Assembly (NCBI GenBank): GCA_029449235.1
Contig: JANATG010000020.1
Coordinates: 496,001-560,000 of the forward strand
Source of the DNA: Linnemannia schmuckeri
Taxonomy: Eukaryota > Mortierellomycota > Mortierellomycetes > Mortierellales > Mortierellaceae
Length of the DNA stretch: 64,000 nt
Direction: 5' to 3'
Part shown: positions 46,649 to 57,613 of the stretch, one piece after another
How the letters are laid out: each line of letters starts with the position of its first letter
How positions within the stretch are numbered: position 1 is the first letter of the stretch
Position numbers and translations under genes: made by a program
The notes under the pieces: model-generated
The model's input: only the letters and a program-made list of their open reading frames with translations
The model's database searches: none
Told to the model about the DNA's origin: nothing

Positions 46649-48084
46649 TTATCGTCTCTGTGTCTTCCACAGACTACGTTCACGGAACGGAACATCAACG
46701 CCAGCGGTAGTTAAGAAGCTAGAGCGAGTTGACCAGCTGAGACCCATCCATTGCAGGTTATCAACAGTCAACAGGTCGTCCGAGAACGCCATTCCACACT
46801 CGTAAGGCACCGTCTGACAAGTCTTACTCCACTGCAAATCCAATGTCGCTACCTCAGGTAGCGCCTTCAGCCCCCTGTAAAACTCCGACACATTAAGCAC
46901 CATGCTGGAGTAACGAGCATAGTCTTCGTCGGTCTGTGCTGCTGCCAGCTCAAGTTGGTTGTCTTTCTCGCTCCCCTTGTCCTCCAGCGCCAACGGTGTA
47001 GGCCCATCATACAGCACTCCTGCTTCATCCGCCATAACAACCGCCAGCTCGTTGATACTAATCGACAGTGTCTCCAATCCCAAACACACCCAATCTGCGC
47101 CCAACAGATCATCGAGCCCAATATTAGAAAATGGTCGCAGCTTGTCGGGTGCAGACGCGACAACAAAGATTCTGAGTCGTGGGCAGCAGGCGAGGATTCG
47201 GTAATATAGGCATATCGCAAGTTAGCGAATCCGAGTTCGCCCAGACGAAGGACTTAAAGTGTTGATCCCCATTGTTGTAATAGTGTTGACAGGACGCGGT
47301 TGAGGTAGCGGGGGAGTGATTTTCCTTGTTAGTGCCTGGAGTCCTTATCGATGTCCTTGTCCCTGTCTATGGCCTTGTGGCATGCCAGTAATGAACCGGA
47401 ACATATGTTCCTCTGCAATAAGGTTCTCTCCAAAGTTGATGGTCGTCAGAGCTGGGCAAAGTGTAGTAACGATCAAGACCAGAGCTGAGCCTTCCTTGAG
47501 ATCGCGAAAGGGGATCTTGGGCACAGTCAAGCCCTGCTGTCTTGGGAAGCAGGCCAAGAGAGGTTAATGTAACCTTTCCGAGTCGAATGCATCTAGCTCC
47601 TGTCCGTCGCGTGCCGAGTACTAGTCCAGACCCAAGAGGCGGAATGATGGCGTTTGTCGTTGAGACGAGTTGTTGTTGTCATTGGTGGTGGCAGCGGCAA
47701 TGTAGTTGGTGGCGTTGTCCTTCAAGCAAACCAGTCGCTGCTCAAGATTCTTGATCGTTGATAACATGGGAGATAAAGGAAAATTAGAGTTGACGCAGAA
47801 CGCGATTTACACGACGAGTTCCTGCAGGCTGGGAGGGCAGTTCTCTATAATCGAGGATACGTCGCCCCAGGACTAGATACCTTGGATAACAGGTTTCAGT
47901 TAGTAAAGAGACTGTACCAGGTCTTGCTAACTTTGAGACAGATAGTTGTGTCCCACGAGGAAAGGTACTAAACGATGTTGTCGGTGATAAGGATGTTATC
48001 GAAGGCCAATATTGAGCTCTGTGATTGCGTGGTTGACGAAAAGCGTGAAAGCGGCGACGGCTGGTGTTGCGGCTGCAGGGTCAT
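46649..48084 (-). pseudogene. F-box/LRR family A copy 2, heavily decayed with internal deletion
   Basis: ATG 48084 starts a family A N-terminus (MTLQPQHQ...AFDNILITDNIV) that meets an in-frame TAG at 47970-47968 inside the F-box; past it the frame reads YLSSWDTTICLKVSKTWY. Directly after KTWY the sequence jumps to LKPVIQGI-stop-SWGDVSSIIENCPPSLQEL, which in the paralog at 38 kb lies more than 200 residues further on, so most of the middle is deleted. LRR remnants follow in shifting frames: LTTINFGENLIAEEHMFRF at about 47400-47450, and 47104-46649 encoding ADWVCLGLETLSISINELAV...LQWMGLSW. Multiple stops and frameshifts make this non-functional. Confidence 0.88.
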
Positions 48085-48431
48085 CGTGTTCCTGTGTATC
48101 AACTGCAAAGTGAAGGAAGGGTAAAGAAACAAGGAAGCCAAATGCGTCGGTAAACAGCTTTTAAAGTACGATGTATGTTGTGATCCCTTTCCACCTTGCC
48201 AGGTGAATTGACACATTTCGTACAAACACAGCATCGTAGATAGTGCTCTTATTGCTGCCCCTTCCCCTTTTTCACTCCTCCTTGATTCACCCCCTCCCTT
48301 CGACAAGAAAGACACCATAAAGTACCCTCGACGACCACGACACAGCACCTACACAGCTATTGGATGCAATATGATATCGCGACCTTCCACGCGTCAAATA
48401 TGTGTAATAAAAAACGCGCTAACTATCGCAT

Positions 48432-50639
48432 TTATTTCCTCCGCTTAATCTCCTCATGACGACATCTACTACTCCGCGGCTTGTAAGCATTATGCACATC
48501 CTCAAACAAAACCTCTCCAACAAAATTACCCACGCTTGAGCGTTCCCTATAGTCTGAATACCTCCGCCACCAGTCGTTCTGCCATATGCTGCGCCGCTAG
48601 TGCAAGTAATCCCCATCTTGAACTCGCACACCGAAATGCCCGGACTTTGAAGCTTGCGCTGTAAAACCAGATCGCGCTCCTTTTCCAACTGTCTCTGTAC
48701 CGCGGCTTCTCGAAGTGATGTGGAGCTGAGCCCACCACGACCACCACCGTAGAATGGCGACCACTTGAGATTCATCCAGCGCAGGCTGTCAGAAAAGTCA
48801 ACATCATGGCCGTATGGGTTGTATGGATATCGTGGCAGAGATAGCTCCATGCCAGGCTCAGGTTCTGTAGACTGGGGGTGATGACCTTCAATCGGCGGAG
48901 GAACTCTGTGACGTTGTGGATCTTGCGGAGGTAGAAGGCGAGGCCCGAGTCGGCATTATAGGCTGAGCTGCGATCCTTGTCCTTGTCCATCTCCTGTTCG
49001 GCTTTGTATTCTGTGAGGTCCATGCTGCTGATCGACAGCGCCTCTAACCCTGAACAGGCCCACTCTGCACGCAACAAATCCTGAAGCCCGACATTAGTAC
49101 CTTGAGACTCTGTGTGTGATCTCCAAGGGGGCCATATAGCAAGGGTCTTGAGTCGCGGACAAGTAGCCAGGATATCCGCAATATAGGTGGATCGAACGTT
49201 GGTGTCGTCGAAGCCATATTCGTCAAGACGGAGGACCTGGAGTGCTGGACCTGATCGTCTCAGAAGAGCTGGAAAGACGCGACCGAGATAGTCTGATTCG
49301 ATCTTCATAGTGAGTTCCTGTAGTGGTTCTGGCATGACCTTAACAAATCGGAACATTTGCTCCTCTGCGATCAGGTTCTCTCCAAAGTTGACGGTGGTGA
49401 GGGCCTGGCAGTTCAACACGAGTGTCGAGATGAGGGCTGCATCAGGGCTGTTGGAATTCAATCGTCTGTCAGAACTGTATCGATAGACGACACCATTGGG
49501 TAGGTACAGGTCTTGGAGGTCTGGGAAACAGTTCAGCAGGGGGTAGAAAAACAATATCGGGCTGATTATCATTATTTCATGTCCGTTCTCAACATCGATC
49601 CAAGAGACGTTCAAAAGCCGAAAAGATGGGGTCCTTAACTGACGGCTGGAAGAGAGGTTGGTGATATTGATGACATTGTTTTAGATGGACTCAAGCCTCC
49701 GCTGGATAGTACCTGAGTTGCAAACAGGTATGGGACGACAGTTCATGTAATGGCTATGCAGTGTAAGCTCCTTGAGGCTGGAAGGGCAGTTCTTGATAAT
49801 GGAACAAATATCCTCCAAGGATTGGTTGCCATAGCGAACGAGTTTCAACGAATGGAGACCGCTGCTGCTGTCGCTGTTATTGCTGAGTGACAACGACGAC
49901 TGACGACGGTGTTGTTGAAAGGCTTGAAAGGCACGAATAGCAAAGGGCGGCAATGGCGAATCGCGGGCGAAAGTATACGCCAGAATTTCGGTGTACGAGA
50001 TGTCAACCTCCTGCAGCCTTGGGTTCTGCGCTATCAGCTTTAGGGCGTTCTCCTTAAACTGTTGATCCTTCTCTACCGTCACTATTCCATCTTGTACCGG
50101 GTATTTGATGAAGCTGCATCGACAGTCCAGACGGAACCGCGTCAGGTTGGTGAACGGCAGGTTCAGAAGACTATTCCCAGAATAGTCAACCTTGAGGCTC
50201 CGAACCCGAAAGGCGTTCCTGAGAATTAACTCCTGCTGACTGGAGATGAACGGTACTGGTGGAGGGCGGCCATTGGAGTAGTGTCTTGAGTATCTCAAGC
50301 CATAGAAGCTCACTCTATAGTGAAATTTGTCGTTGTTGGGTCTTTCCCACCATATGCAGGGTAACAACCAGTAAGTATCGAAATAGGGGTTATACTCGCT
50401 ATAGAAGCGGTGAGAGACGGAGATGGACCGCCATCGTGTTGTCGTGCGAGGGCGTTCCAGGGCTTGCAGGCTGCTTGATAGGCACCGATGTCGTTTGAGG
50501 AGAGGTACCGGAGAATGATGTCGACGATCAACGAATTGCCAAAGGCGGATATCGAGCTTGGTGATTGGATGGTTGAAGTATTGGAGGAGAAGAGGAGGTG
50601 TTAAGGAGGGGAGAGGTATGGGTTCCTTTTCTTGGATAT
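48432..50639 (-). pseudogene. F-box/LRR family A copy 3, start lost and frameshifted
   Basis: At 50639-50637, where the paralog has an ATG (MPRKRNPYLS), this copy reads ATA (then SKKRNPYLS), and a TAA follows within 12 codons. The F-box survives in another frame as LIVDIILRYLSSNDIGAY. A one-base loss near 50440 separates WNALARQ from the expected RWRSI. The next 228-codon block (50367-49681) ends in a TAA where copy 1 has a Lys codon (paralog KNNN). The following block (to 48772) ends by a frameshift after LAWSYLCHDI, and the remainder (PYNPYGHDVDF...LRWMNLKW) is in a shifted frame. The conserved C-terminus VLFEDVHNAYKPRS is again out of frame and ends near 48432. The LRR body is recognisable throughout (LTTVNFGENLIAEEQMFRF). 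Confidence 0.88.
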
Positions 50640-51310
50640 TGAGTGGAGGATATGTAGTAGAATTGAAACTGAAGTAAGATAGAAAGAAGGGTTGGGTGGA
50701 GGAAGGGAAGATGGTGATTAAAAAAGAGGAGTGGGTTGGTGCTTCCTTTGGGTTGTTTTATGTGTTTGTGAAATGCATCTGGTGGCACAGCAGGTGGGAC
50801 AGCCGAGTGTTCGTCGTCAATTGGAGGCTGAAATGAAGCAAGGTCTTGTCGACTCAACAATGAGCAGTTCACCGTCCAATCCAGGCTAGAAACTGAACCT
50901 TCTCTGGCAGCCTCAATTGGATTCCAAGGGTGTGCAAACTGAGCGCACCAGCAAAAAGGTACATTTTTGCGCTGAAGAAGAAAAAAGGGTCCCCTATGGA
51001 TATACAAGTGGATAATTTACAAATGGAGTGGTAGAAAGAGAGAGACAGGGAGATATGAAAAATAATATCATGTTATCTCAACCCATGCTTCTCTTCCTCT
51101 TCCTCGTGTGCATAGGCTTTCTATTCACTGGCAGCTCTCTCACGGCAGCGAGCCTCCAATATTGCCGCTCTCTTGGCAACCGCCGTTGCCCTCTTCCTAG
51201 AGTTACCAGTTGTCCTCGCTTCTCTATACATCCCAACCCTCATTCTTGCAAGATGCACCAACAATCAAATTTTAATACATACTTCTCCAGTTTATTGTTG
51301 ATGCCTTTGG
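50640..51310. other. Intergenic region, 3' flank of SMYD-like gene
   Basis: Contains the former promoter region of family A copy 3 (blocks shared with 39170-39240) and the downstream flank of the SET/MYND gene. No separate gene. Confidence 0.45.
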
Positions 51311-52978
51311 TCATGAACCAAGCTCGGTCTCCACAACGCTCATAAACGCCTCCACTTCCTTGACCAGGCTGCCATTTTGTCCTGTACGTCCATGAGAGAC
51401 CGTCAAGATATTCCGGGACAGCTTCAGGATCTCATGCGACAACCGGACAGATGTCATACCGCCCTCTACATCGTTCCACAGACACTTGGCAAGCGTGAAA
51501 CAATGCAGCCCCACAAGTGGATGGTGCCTTGGATAGATCATAAGATACAGCGCCAGAATAAACGTCCCGATCTTGGAGGCCAATGCCCAAGACTGATGCT
51601 CGAGAGATGTGTTGAAAAACGAAGTAGCATTCGTCATGACGGTGGTCGTGAATGGCTTGGGCGTGCAATGGGGTGTCATTCGGAGAGAATTGTAAATCTC
51701 GAAGAGCCGTTCTGTGTACTCTTGCTCTGTGGCACCAGTTTGGATCAATGGCACCAGCGAGTGGATCAAATAGCTGGTAAAGGAGCTCCTGTTGATCATG
51801 GTCGGCGGTTGGAGAGAAGGTCCTGCAACTTGTAGCGACCGAGCACCCGGGAGGATAATGGTGTCGAACTGCTTGGTCAACCACTCGCCGTCCACCTTCT
51901 TGCCATCTTCGCCATCCTGGTCGCCCTCGATCAAGTCATCCAGTATCCTGAACCCTGTCTTCTCCGCTGCTCTGCTCGATTCCTCGTCGCCGCACCGTGG
52001 ACACAGACAGTCAAAGTAGTACTTTCCTCTCAAAAGTTGTCTCCGCTCTGCTCTTTGCACACCATTGTCGACATATGAAGTACACACTTCCTGTCCAACT
52101 GCAATGTCCTCCAGAGTCCTGACCACCTGAGTTTGTCCCTCGTACATGACAATAGCGTTGGGTCGACACGAGTGGTTGAAAAGGGCACCAACGGGGAAGG
52201 TTCCCTCAGCCATCGTAAACAGCTGCGAGTCATGGATGGAAAAATTGTTACAATGAAATCGACAGAGATACCGCATCAGCTCTGCAACCGACGGCGGTTC
52301 TCCTCGGCTGGACTCGCTCTTGAACGGAAACTTGGCCACAATGAGCTGTTCTCGAATCTTGGTTGCAATCTCCCTGTACTTTGTGATCTCTGCAGGGTCC
52401 GAGATCGCCTCATGTCCCATCAGTGTCGAAAAGACATACTCTGTCAGCGCAAGTGATTCCTGCTCTCCTGTTCCATGAGATGCTGCAGCTGCGGCTGTTG
52501 CTGTTGTCACTCCGGACTGTTTAGACTCCTTAAAGGCACCGTTCCGGAGCCGCTCGATTGAAATGACGATCATCTTGAGCATCTCGTAATCGAGGTCCTC
52601 CATATCCTTGTCCTGACAGACCCACTTGTGCCAGCCTTTCCACGCGACAGTGAAGCAATCGCGGTTGCAGTAGTATCGTTTCTTACACACCGAACATCTC
52701 TCGAGCTCAAGTTCTCCTGATCCTGCTCCTCCTGCAGCTGCGACTGACGTGCCACTGTCACTACTACTACTGTCGCTACCCCTGGTGCGGAAACAGGTCT
52801 CGCAGTGCTGGGCGCGATGGGTAGGGAAGATGATCGGGTTGCACAGTGGACGGGAGGTGATGACGACGGAGCCTTTATTGATAGGACGGAGAGCTACTAC
52901 TTTACGGTACTTGTGGGTGTCGGTGACGAGGTCAAGTCCATGGCTGTGGAGATGTCGGGTCAGGATCGTCGCGGACAT
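51311..52978 (-). CDS. SMYD-type SET/MYND-domain lysine methyltransferase
   Basis: Single-exon 555-residue protein from ATG 52978 (MSATILTRHLHSHGL). The N-terminal SET half is followed by a MYND zinc finger beginning HCETC at about 54-58, interrupted by a Ser/Gly/Ala insertion of about 30 residues, then CSVCKKRYYCNRDCFTVAW...HKWVC. The SET core follows at about 255-310 with NHSCRPNAIV and GQEVCTSYVD, and a post-SET motif CLCPRCGDE. The helical C-terminal region is as in SMYD1-3 and yeast Set5/Set6 relatives. SMYD enzymes methylate lysines on histones and cytosolic proteins; the substrate here is unknown. It lies inside the F-box cluster, divergent from family A copy 4 (start codons 237 bp apart), and looks intact. 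Confidence 0.9.
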   Translation of the reverse strand: MSATILTRHLHSHGLDLVTDTHKYRKVVALRPINKGSVVITSRPLCNPIIFPTHRAQHCETCFRTRGSDSSSSDSGTSVAAAGGAGSGELELERCSVCKKRYYCNRDCFTVAWKGWHKWVCQDKDMEDLDYEMLKMIVISIERLRNGAFKESKQSGVTTATAAAAASHGTGEQESLALTEYVFSTLMGHEAISDPAEITKYREIATKIREQLIVAKFPFKSESSRGEPPSVAELMRYLCRFHCNNFSIHDSQLFTMAEGTFPVGALFNHSCRPNAIVMYEGQTQVVRTLEDIAVGQEVCTSYVDNGVQRAERRQLLRGKYYFDCLCPRCGDEESSRAAEKTGFRILDDLIEGDQDGEDGKKVDGEWLTKQFDTIILPGARSLQVAGPSLQPPTMINRSSFTSYLIHSLVPLIQTGATEQEYTERLFEIYNSLRMTPHCTPKPFTTTVMTNATSFFNTSLEHQSWALASKIGTFILALYLMIYPRHHPLVGLHCFTLAKCLWNDVEGGMTSVRLSHEILKLSRNILTVSHGRTGQNGSLVKEVEAFMSVVETELGS

Positions 52979-53215
52979 CGTTTTTGGCGTCCTGTCTGCC
53001 GGTCTGGTCAATGGAAGAGTGAGCTAATGAGCGAGCAAAAGGCGTCTTCTCCTTTTGTGCAAACACAACATCACTCTCAAAACGGTCACAGTGGCATGCA
53101 ATGCAGCACAACACAAACGGACTGGACAGGAAAAGAAAAGTCGCGTTCTTTTCTTTCCTTTTCCTTTTCCTTTTCTCTTTCCCTCTTCACACACTTCCTT
53201 CAACATCCGGGAAAT

Positions 53216-55020
53216 ATGGACTCTCAACTCTCCTCGCGGCCCTCAGGGACAAAGCCATTCTCCGCCCTGTCGTCAACCAAGCAATCGCCCGCCTTGACAT
53301 CCGCCTTCAACAACTACCTAATCACAGACCTCATCTTCCAGCATCTTGGCTCATCAGACACCAGCGCCTGTCTTGCAGTATGCAAAAACTGGAACAGCCT
53401 TGTACAGCCGTATTATTGGCGATCTATCTCTCACTACCACATCTATCAGCGCGGTATTGGACACCCATCCAGCCGATGGTGGGAGTCCAGAGACAAACAG
53501 GTTCATGCTCGCCTTATCCATTACCTCCGCAACCAGCCAAAACACTCCAATAGCAGTTCGCCTTTCATCTCCAGCCAGCAAAAAGAATTGATCCACAGGA
53601 ACGCTTTTCGGTTCGGTCGCTCAAGGTGGATTACTCGGCGAACAAACTGCTGGACATGTCGTTTATTAACTTGAAATGACTATGTGTAACTTGTCAACAC
53701 CGCCATGATGATGATCCGATCGTGGCAGCAGCCGCAGGAATGATAGAAAGGTTCAACGCGGAGGTATTGCTCGAGAAGCGAGTACTGGAGATGATATCAT
53801 CGCACCCAGGACTGCGCGACCTCGAGGTTTCTTACGTCCTTCGCACAACGCAAGTAGTCGGGGCGGTTATTTCTTTTCCTCTCCATCAACTGTTGCTTAA
53901 GGCTCTTCAACCCCACCGATCATCATCGTCTACTGCTACCACCACCACCACCTCTACCACCACCGTCAGTGCCAGCAAACTGTACTCATTGAAGCTCAAA
54001 CTCCGAGGCAATATGACATTTGCTGACATCTGCTCGATGATCGAGAACTGTCCTCCCAGCCTCCAGGAGCTGACTGTGCAGTGCTTGTTTTGGACGAAAC
54101 TAGGCAACATTTCCTCGGCTGCATGGAGCTATGACCTTGAAAAACGTTTTGCCTGGATGAAGAGCAACGATAACACCTCATTTCAACGACAGCTGCCAGC
54201 ACTGCGATGTTTAGCTCTAAACTGGTATTCAGCGTTCGACGGGAAGGAGATAAATCTGGTGGACCTGGAGAAGTTTCTGTTCCCTCTCTTGGCCTGCTTC
54301 CCCACACTGCAGGATTTGACCATATCCAAGATTACCTCTCGTCTACTCGACGGAGGCTCGACTCTGATTCCAGCTCTCGTAACATACTGTCCGGCTCTGA
54401 CGACCATCAACTTTGGAGAGAACTTGATTTCGGAGGAACACATGTTCCGGTTCATCATGGACATGCCGCAAGGTCTGCAGGGACTCACTACGAGGATCAC
54501 TCCAAGCTACTTGAATCGCGTCCTTCCGGTCTTACTGAAACGGTCAGGTCCGACACTTCAACATCTCCATCTGGCCGAGCTGGGGCTTGATCAAAGTCAT
54601 ATCCGATCTACCTACATTGCGGACATCCTCGCCTGCTGCCCCCGACTCAAGACCCTTGTTGTGTTGCCCAAGGCTCAGCCAGCATTCAAGATTGGACTTC
54701 GGGACTTGTTGAGCGCACAGTGGGTCTGTACAGGATTGGAGACACTGTCGATTAGTATCAACGAGGTCACGATTGCGCCAGAACATGAGTTAAAGGCACA
54801 ACAGGGGCTTCTTAAGGCGGCGGTAGCAGAGCAGGAGGGCGAGGGTATTAGCAAAATCTCAGAGTTTTACAGAAGATTGAAGACATTACCATGTTTAACA
54901 GTGTTGGACTTGCGTTGGAGCCCAGCTTGCCAGGAGACAGTCAGCGTCTGCAAAAAGGCCTTCTCGGACGAGTTGTTGACTACTGGGCATCTGAAGTGGA
55001 TGGGTCTTAGACTTTCGTGA
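53216..55020 (+). pseudogene. F-box/LRR family A copy 4, frameshift plus nonsense codon
   Basis: ATG 53216 opens a family A protein (MDSQLSSRPSG...NNYLITDLIFQHLGSSDTSACLAVCKNW...YYWRSIS). At about 53610, after NAFR, one base is missing. The correct frame resumes as RSLKVDYSANKLLDMSFINLK and hits TGA where family A paralogs read NLTRF, consistent with CGA to TGA. The frame then stays open from about 53680 to TGA 55020 (432 codons) with LRRs LRDLEVSYVL, CPPSLQELTVQ, LTTINFGENLISEEHMFRF and LETLSISINEV. It ends WMGLRLS, roughly 90-100 residues short of copy 1. The second half has no credible ATG, so a complete protein cannot be made. Confidence 0.87.
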
Positions 55021-55181
55021 TCCCTCTTCCCTGTTTTTTTTTGTAGGCATTGATAGGGTCATGGAGACATCATGTCAAGCCACGAAATAATGTTAAAAAA
55101 TGTCGTGGAGGATCCCTTCGTTTCTTATTCTTCCCTTCCTCTCCATCTTCGTCTCTTCGACGCCCCATCGACACCACCAGA

Positions 55182-57056
55182 ATAGAGTCCTCCTTTACTC
55201 AAGTTTTCGACATCCCGGAGCTGGTCTTCCATGTCGAACAGTTTCTTTCTCCTCAGGATTTCGCATGTCTCATCGTCACCAGTCGCGCCGTGTACATGAC
55301 ATTTGGTCCTCGCTTTAACTTCTTCGCCTAAGAGTTCAAATCGCTGCGTTTACTCAGAGGCAAGCCCAGGTCGCCTCACAAACTAACCGACCTTGTAAAG
55401 AACGCCTGATATACAAGGCCCATCATGCTGGACGCGATCTACTGTCACGTATACTACCGTGTTATCAAGGACGTTCATGACGGATCCAGCAGGCTAACAA
55501 CCACAGCACCGGCAACAACAACAACAACAACAACAACAATAACAACAACGGAATCGTCTTTGCAAGCAACACCTTCCGACCCACAGCAACCTCTGAATCC
55601 ATCGTCGCCAAACCAGACGCGCTCATCGCTCGAGGATCTATGTCTGAAGACGATGCTTCCTGTACGTGCTAAGTACTTTCTTCAGTTCAGCTCTCATCTT
55701 AGCGCTCTCCACATTGAAAACATACCCATTCCGGGCGAAGTCTATGCCGTCCATTGGGGACTAGCGATCTCTGGAATCACAACGCTCGAGTCACTGTATC
55801 TGGATTTCATCACACATGATAAGAGTAGTTCGGACGGCATCATCTCGACCATCTTCCTCTATTGCCCTCCGTCTCTCAAATTTTTATCGTTCAGCATTCA
55901 TGACATTGACAGCGCCGTCACAGTGTACCCCGACTCCGACCCAGCTGGCGATCTAGAAGTTCTTATGCTCTCAACGAAGGCTCTATTCGGCATCCAGCAA
56001 ATCCACCAACGCAAGGACAAGCTCATCCACCTGACGGATTTTAAAGCTTTCAATCCTTTTTCCTGGAACTACAAGACGTTCGGGAACATGTTGATACATT
56101 GCCCTCATTTCGTCTCAATGGAAGTTCCCCAGTCCAGATTCGACCTTTCCTTGTCTGTCTGTTAAGAAACGTTACGCCGATCTCATTCTCAGAATCTGCT
56201 CGAGATTACAGAACCTGTCCCAGACCTTCCCTCTCACGCGTCAGGATCCGGAGCTGCTCTTTGCACTCAGCGCGTCCATGCAGAAAAACACCCTGGAATC
56301 ACTCGAGCTCACAGCATACAAAGACAGGGATAGTCAGATCGGGCGATTGGTGGCGAGACACGCTACGTCGCTTCGACACTTTGAGATCCAGAACTGTCTC
56401 GGTCTTAACGCCGGATCGTTCCAGTCTGTTCTTTTCAACTGCCCAGGACTCGAGGTTTTCAAGGTTTCAGATACTCCAGTTCGGTTGGAAGATCTGGTTG
56501 AGAAGAGATGGGCATCAACTAAAATCCAGAAACTTCTTGTCACCATCAACACAGGCGAGACTTGGATCCCATGGAACCGAACAACAGGAACGGATTTGAC
56601 CAATATCAGAAGGAGAAGGTTGCGCGACTCGCGATACTTTTCCGACAGCTGAGCGACCTAAGAGAGCTGAAAGTTCTTGATGGGGGACCGTTGTCAGAGA
56701 ACCGGCTTCGTCATTACTTTGACCTTGACCAACAGACTAACGCGAAATTTGTTCTGCCAGGGCCCCTCACAGTTGCCGACGAGGGTGAGGACGGTGGGCT
56801 TTGGGGAGGACTACAGTTTCTGTCAGGACTCAAGAACATAGCGACCCTCCGCGGAGTATTTACAGTCAACGCCTCAAATATACAGGGATTCATCATGGGA
56901 GAGAAGGATGTTGAATGGGTTGCTGAGAACTGGCCAAAACTGGAGAGGGTCGAGTTTTGTGCTAATAACCGTGCCGTTAACTCGCCTGATATCGTGTCCT
57001 CTGTTGCGTGGCTGCGAACCAAGCTGCCTCTGGTAGAATTTGTTCCGTTCAATTAA
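55182..57056 (+). pseudogene. F-box-like/LRR family B copy 3, start lost, stops and compensating frameshifts
   Basis: The equivalent of the paralog start MDSPITRAF reads ATA-GAG-TCC at 55182 (IESSFTQVFDIPELVFHVEQF), so the initiator is lost. The frame meets TAA at 55329-55331 and TGA at 55407-55409, then runs open to TAA 56163-56165. Homology moves to the +1 frame (KKRYADLILRICSRLQNL, then MQKNTLESLELTAY) until about 56570, where a second indel restores the original frame (NRNGFDQYQKEKVARLAILF...). From there it matches the intact copy closely to the natural end, LPLVEFVPFN-TAA. The C-terminal third is much better preserved than the N-terminus. Confidence 0.88.
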
Positions 57057-57253
57057 TTATTTTTTTTTGTCGCATTTTTCTCCATCCCTAGCATTTCACG
57101 TTGGTTCCTATCGTGAGTAGAGTAATAAAAGAAAAACGTCTGAAGACTGATTAACCTGAGTGTTTTATTAGTGGTAAAGGAAATGGGGGATTGTGGGGAT
57201 ATGATACAAGGGTGTGATGTGCACGCAATGCTTCCTTGGCGATGCACATATGA

Positions 57254-57613
57254 TCATGACTGTGGAACAGATGCAGGAGTGGGAGCAGGAGCAGCTTGGT
57301 CCGAGACTGCTGTCGGCGCTGGTGGTGGTGATGGTGGGGCCTGCAAGTTATCCATCGCAATAGCCGTGGAATATGGTGGTAAATCCGCATCATCATTATT
57401 GCCATTATTGTCGAAAATGATATGACTGTAGTCCGGAGCATCGTCTTCTGCTATAACAGTAGTGGTGGTGATGGCGGTAGTGGCGGTCTTGGGAGACTTT
57501 CGGATTCGAAAGAACCTCCACCATCCACAGAGGTGGATCAGGAGATAGATAAAGACCAGGGGGAGGATGACGGCGACGCCGTAGACAAAGATCTTGTCGA
57601 GAATCGTCGTCTG
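57254..57613 (-). CDS. Terminal exon of a small single-pass membrane protein with an LPxY motif
   Basis: Minus-strand frame 57613-57254, ending TGA, encodes about 119 residues. After an acceptor-like ACGCTAG come QTTILDKIF, a strong transmembrane helix (VYGVAVILPLVFIYLLIHL), a basic CGWWRFFRIRKSPK stop-transfer segment, then an acidic, Pro/Thr-rich tail containing DLPPYSTAIAMDN (an LPxY, WW-domain-binding type motif) and a PPSPPPAPT stretch ending PASVPQS. A stop directly precedes the acceptor, so an upstream exon is needed. A candidate two-codon exon (ATG GGA followed by GTAAGT) lies near 58174-58169 and would join in phase, but this is unproven. No family recognised. By analogy to fungal LPxY/PPxY membrane adaptors it may bind Nedd4/Rsp5 ligases (inference). 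Confidence 0.55.
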   Translation of the reverse strand, partial: QTTILDKIFVYGVAVILPLVFIYLLIHLCGWWRFFRIRKSPKTATTAITTTTVIAEDDAPDYSHIIFDNNGNNDDADLPPYSTAIAMDNLQAPPSPPPAPTAVSDQAAPAPTPASVPQS

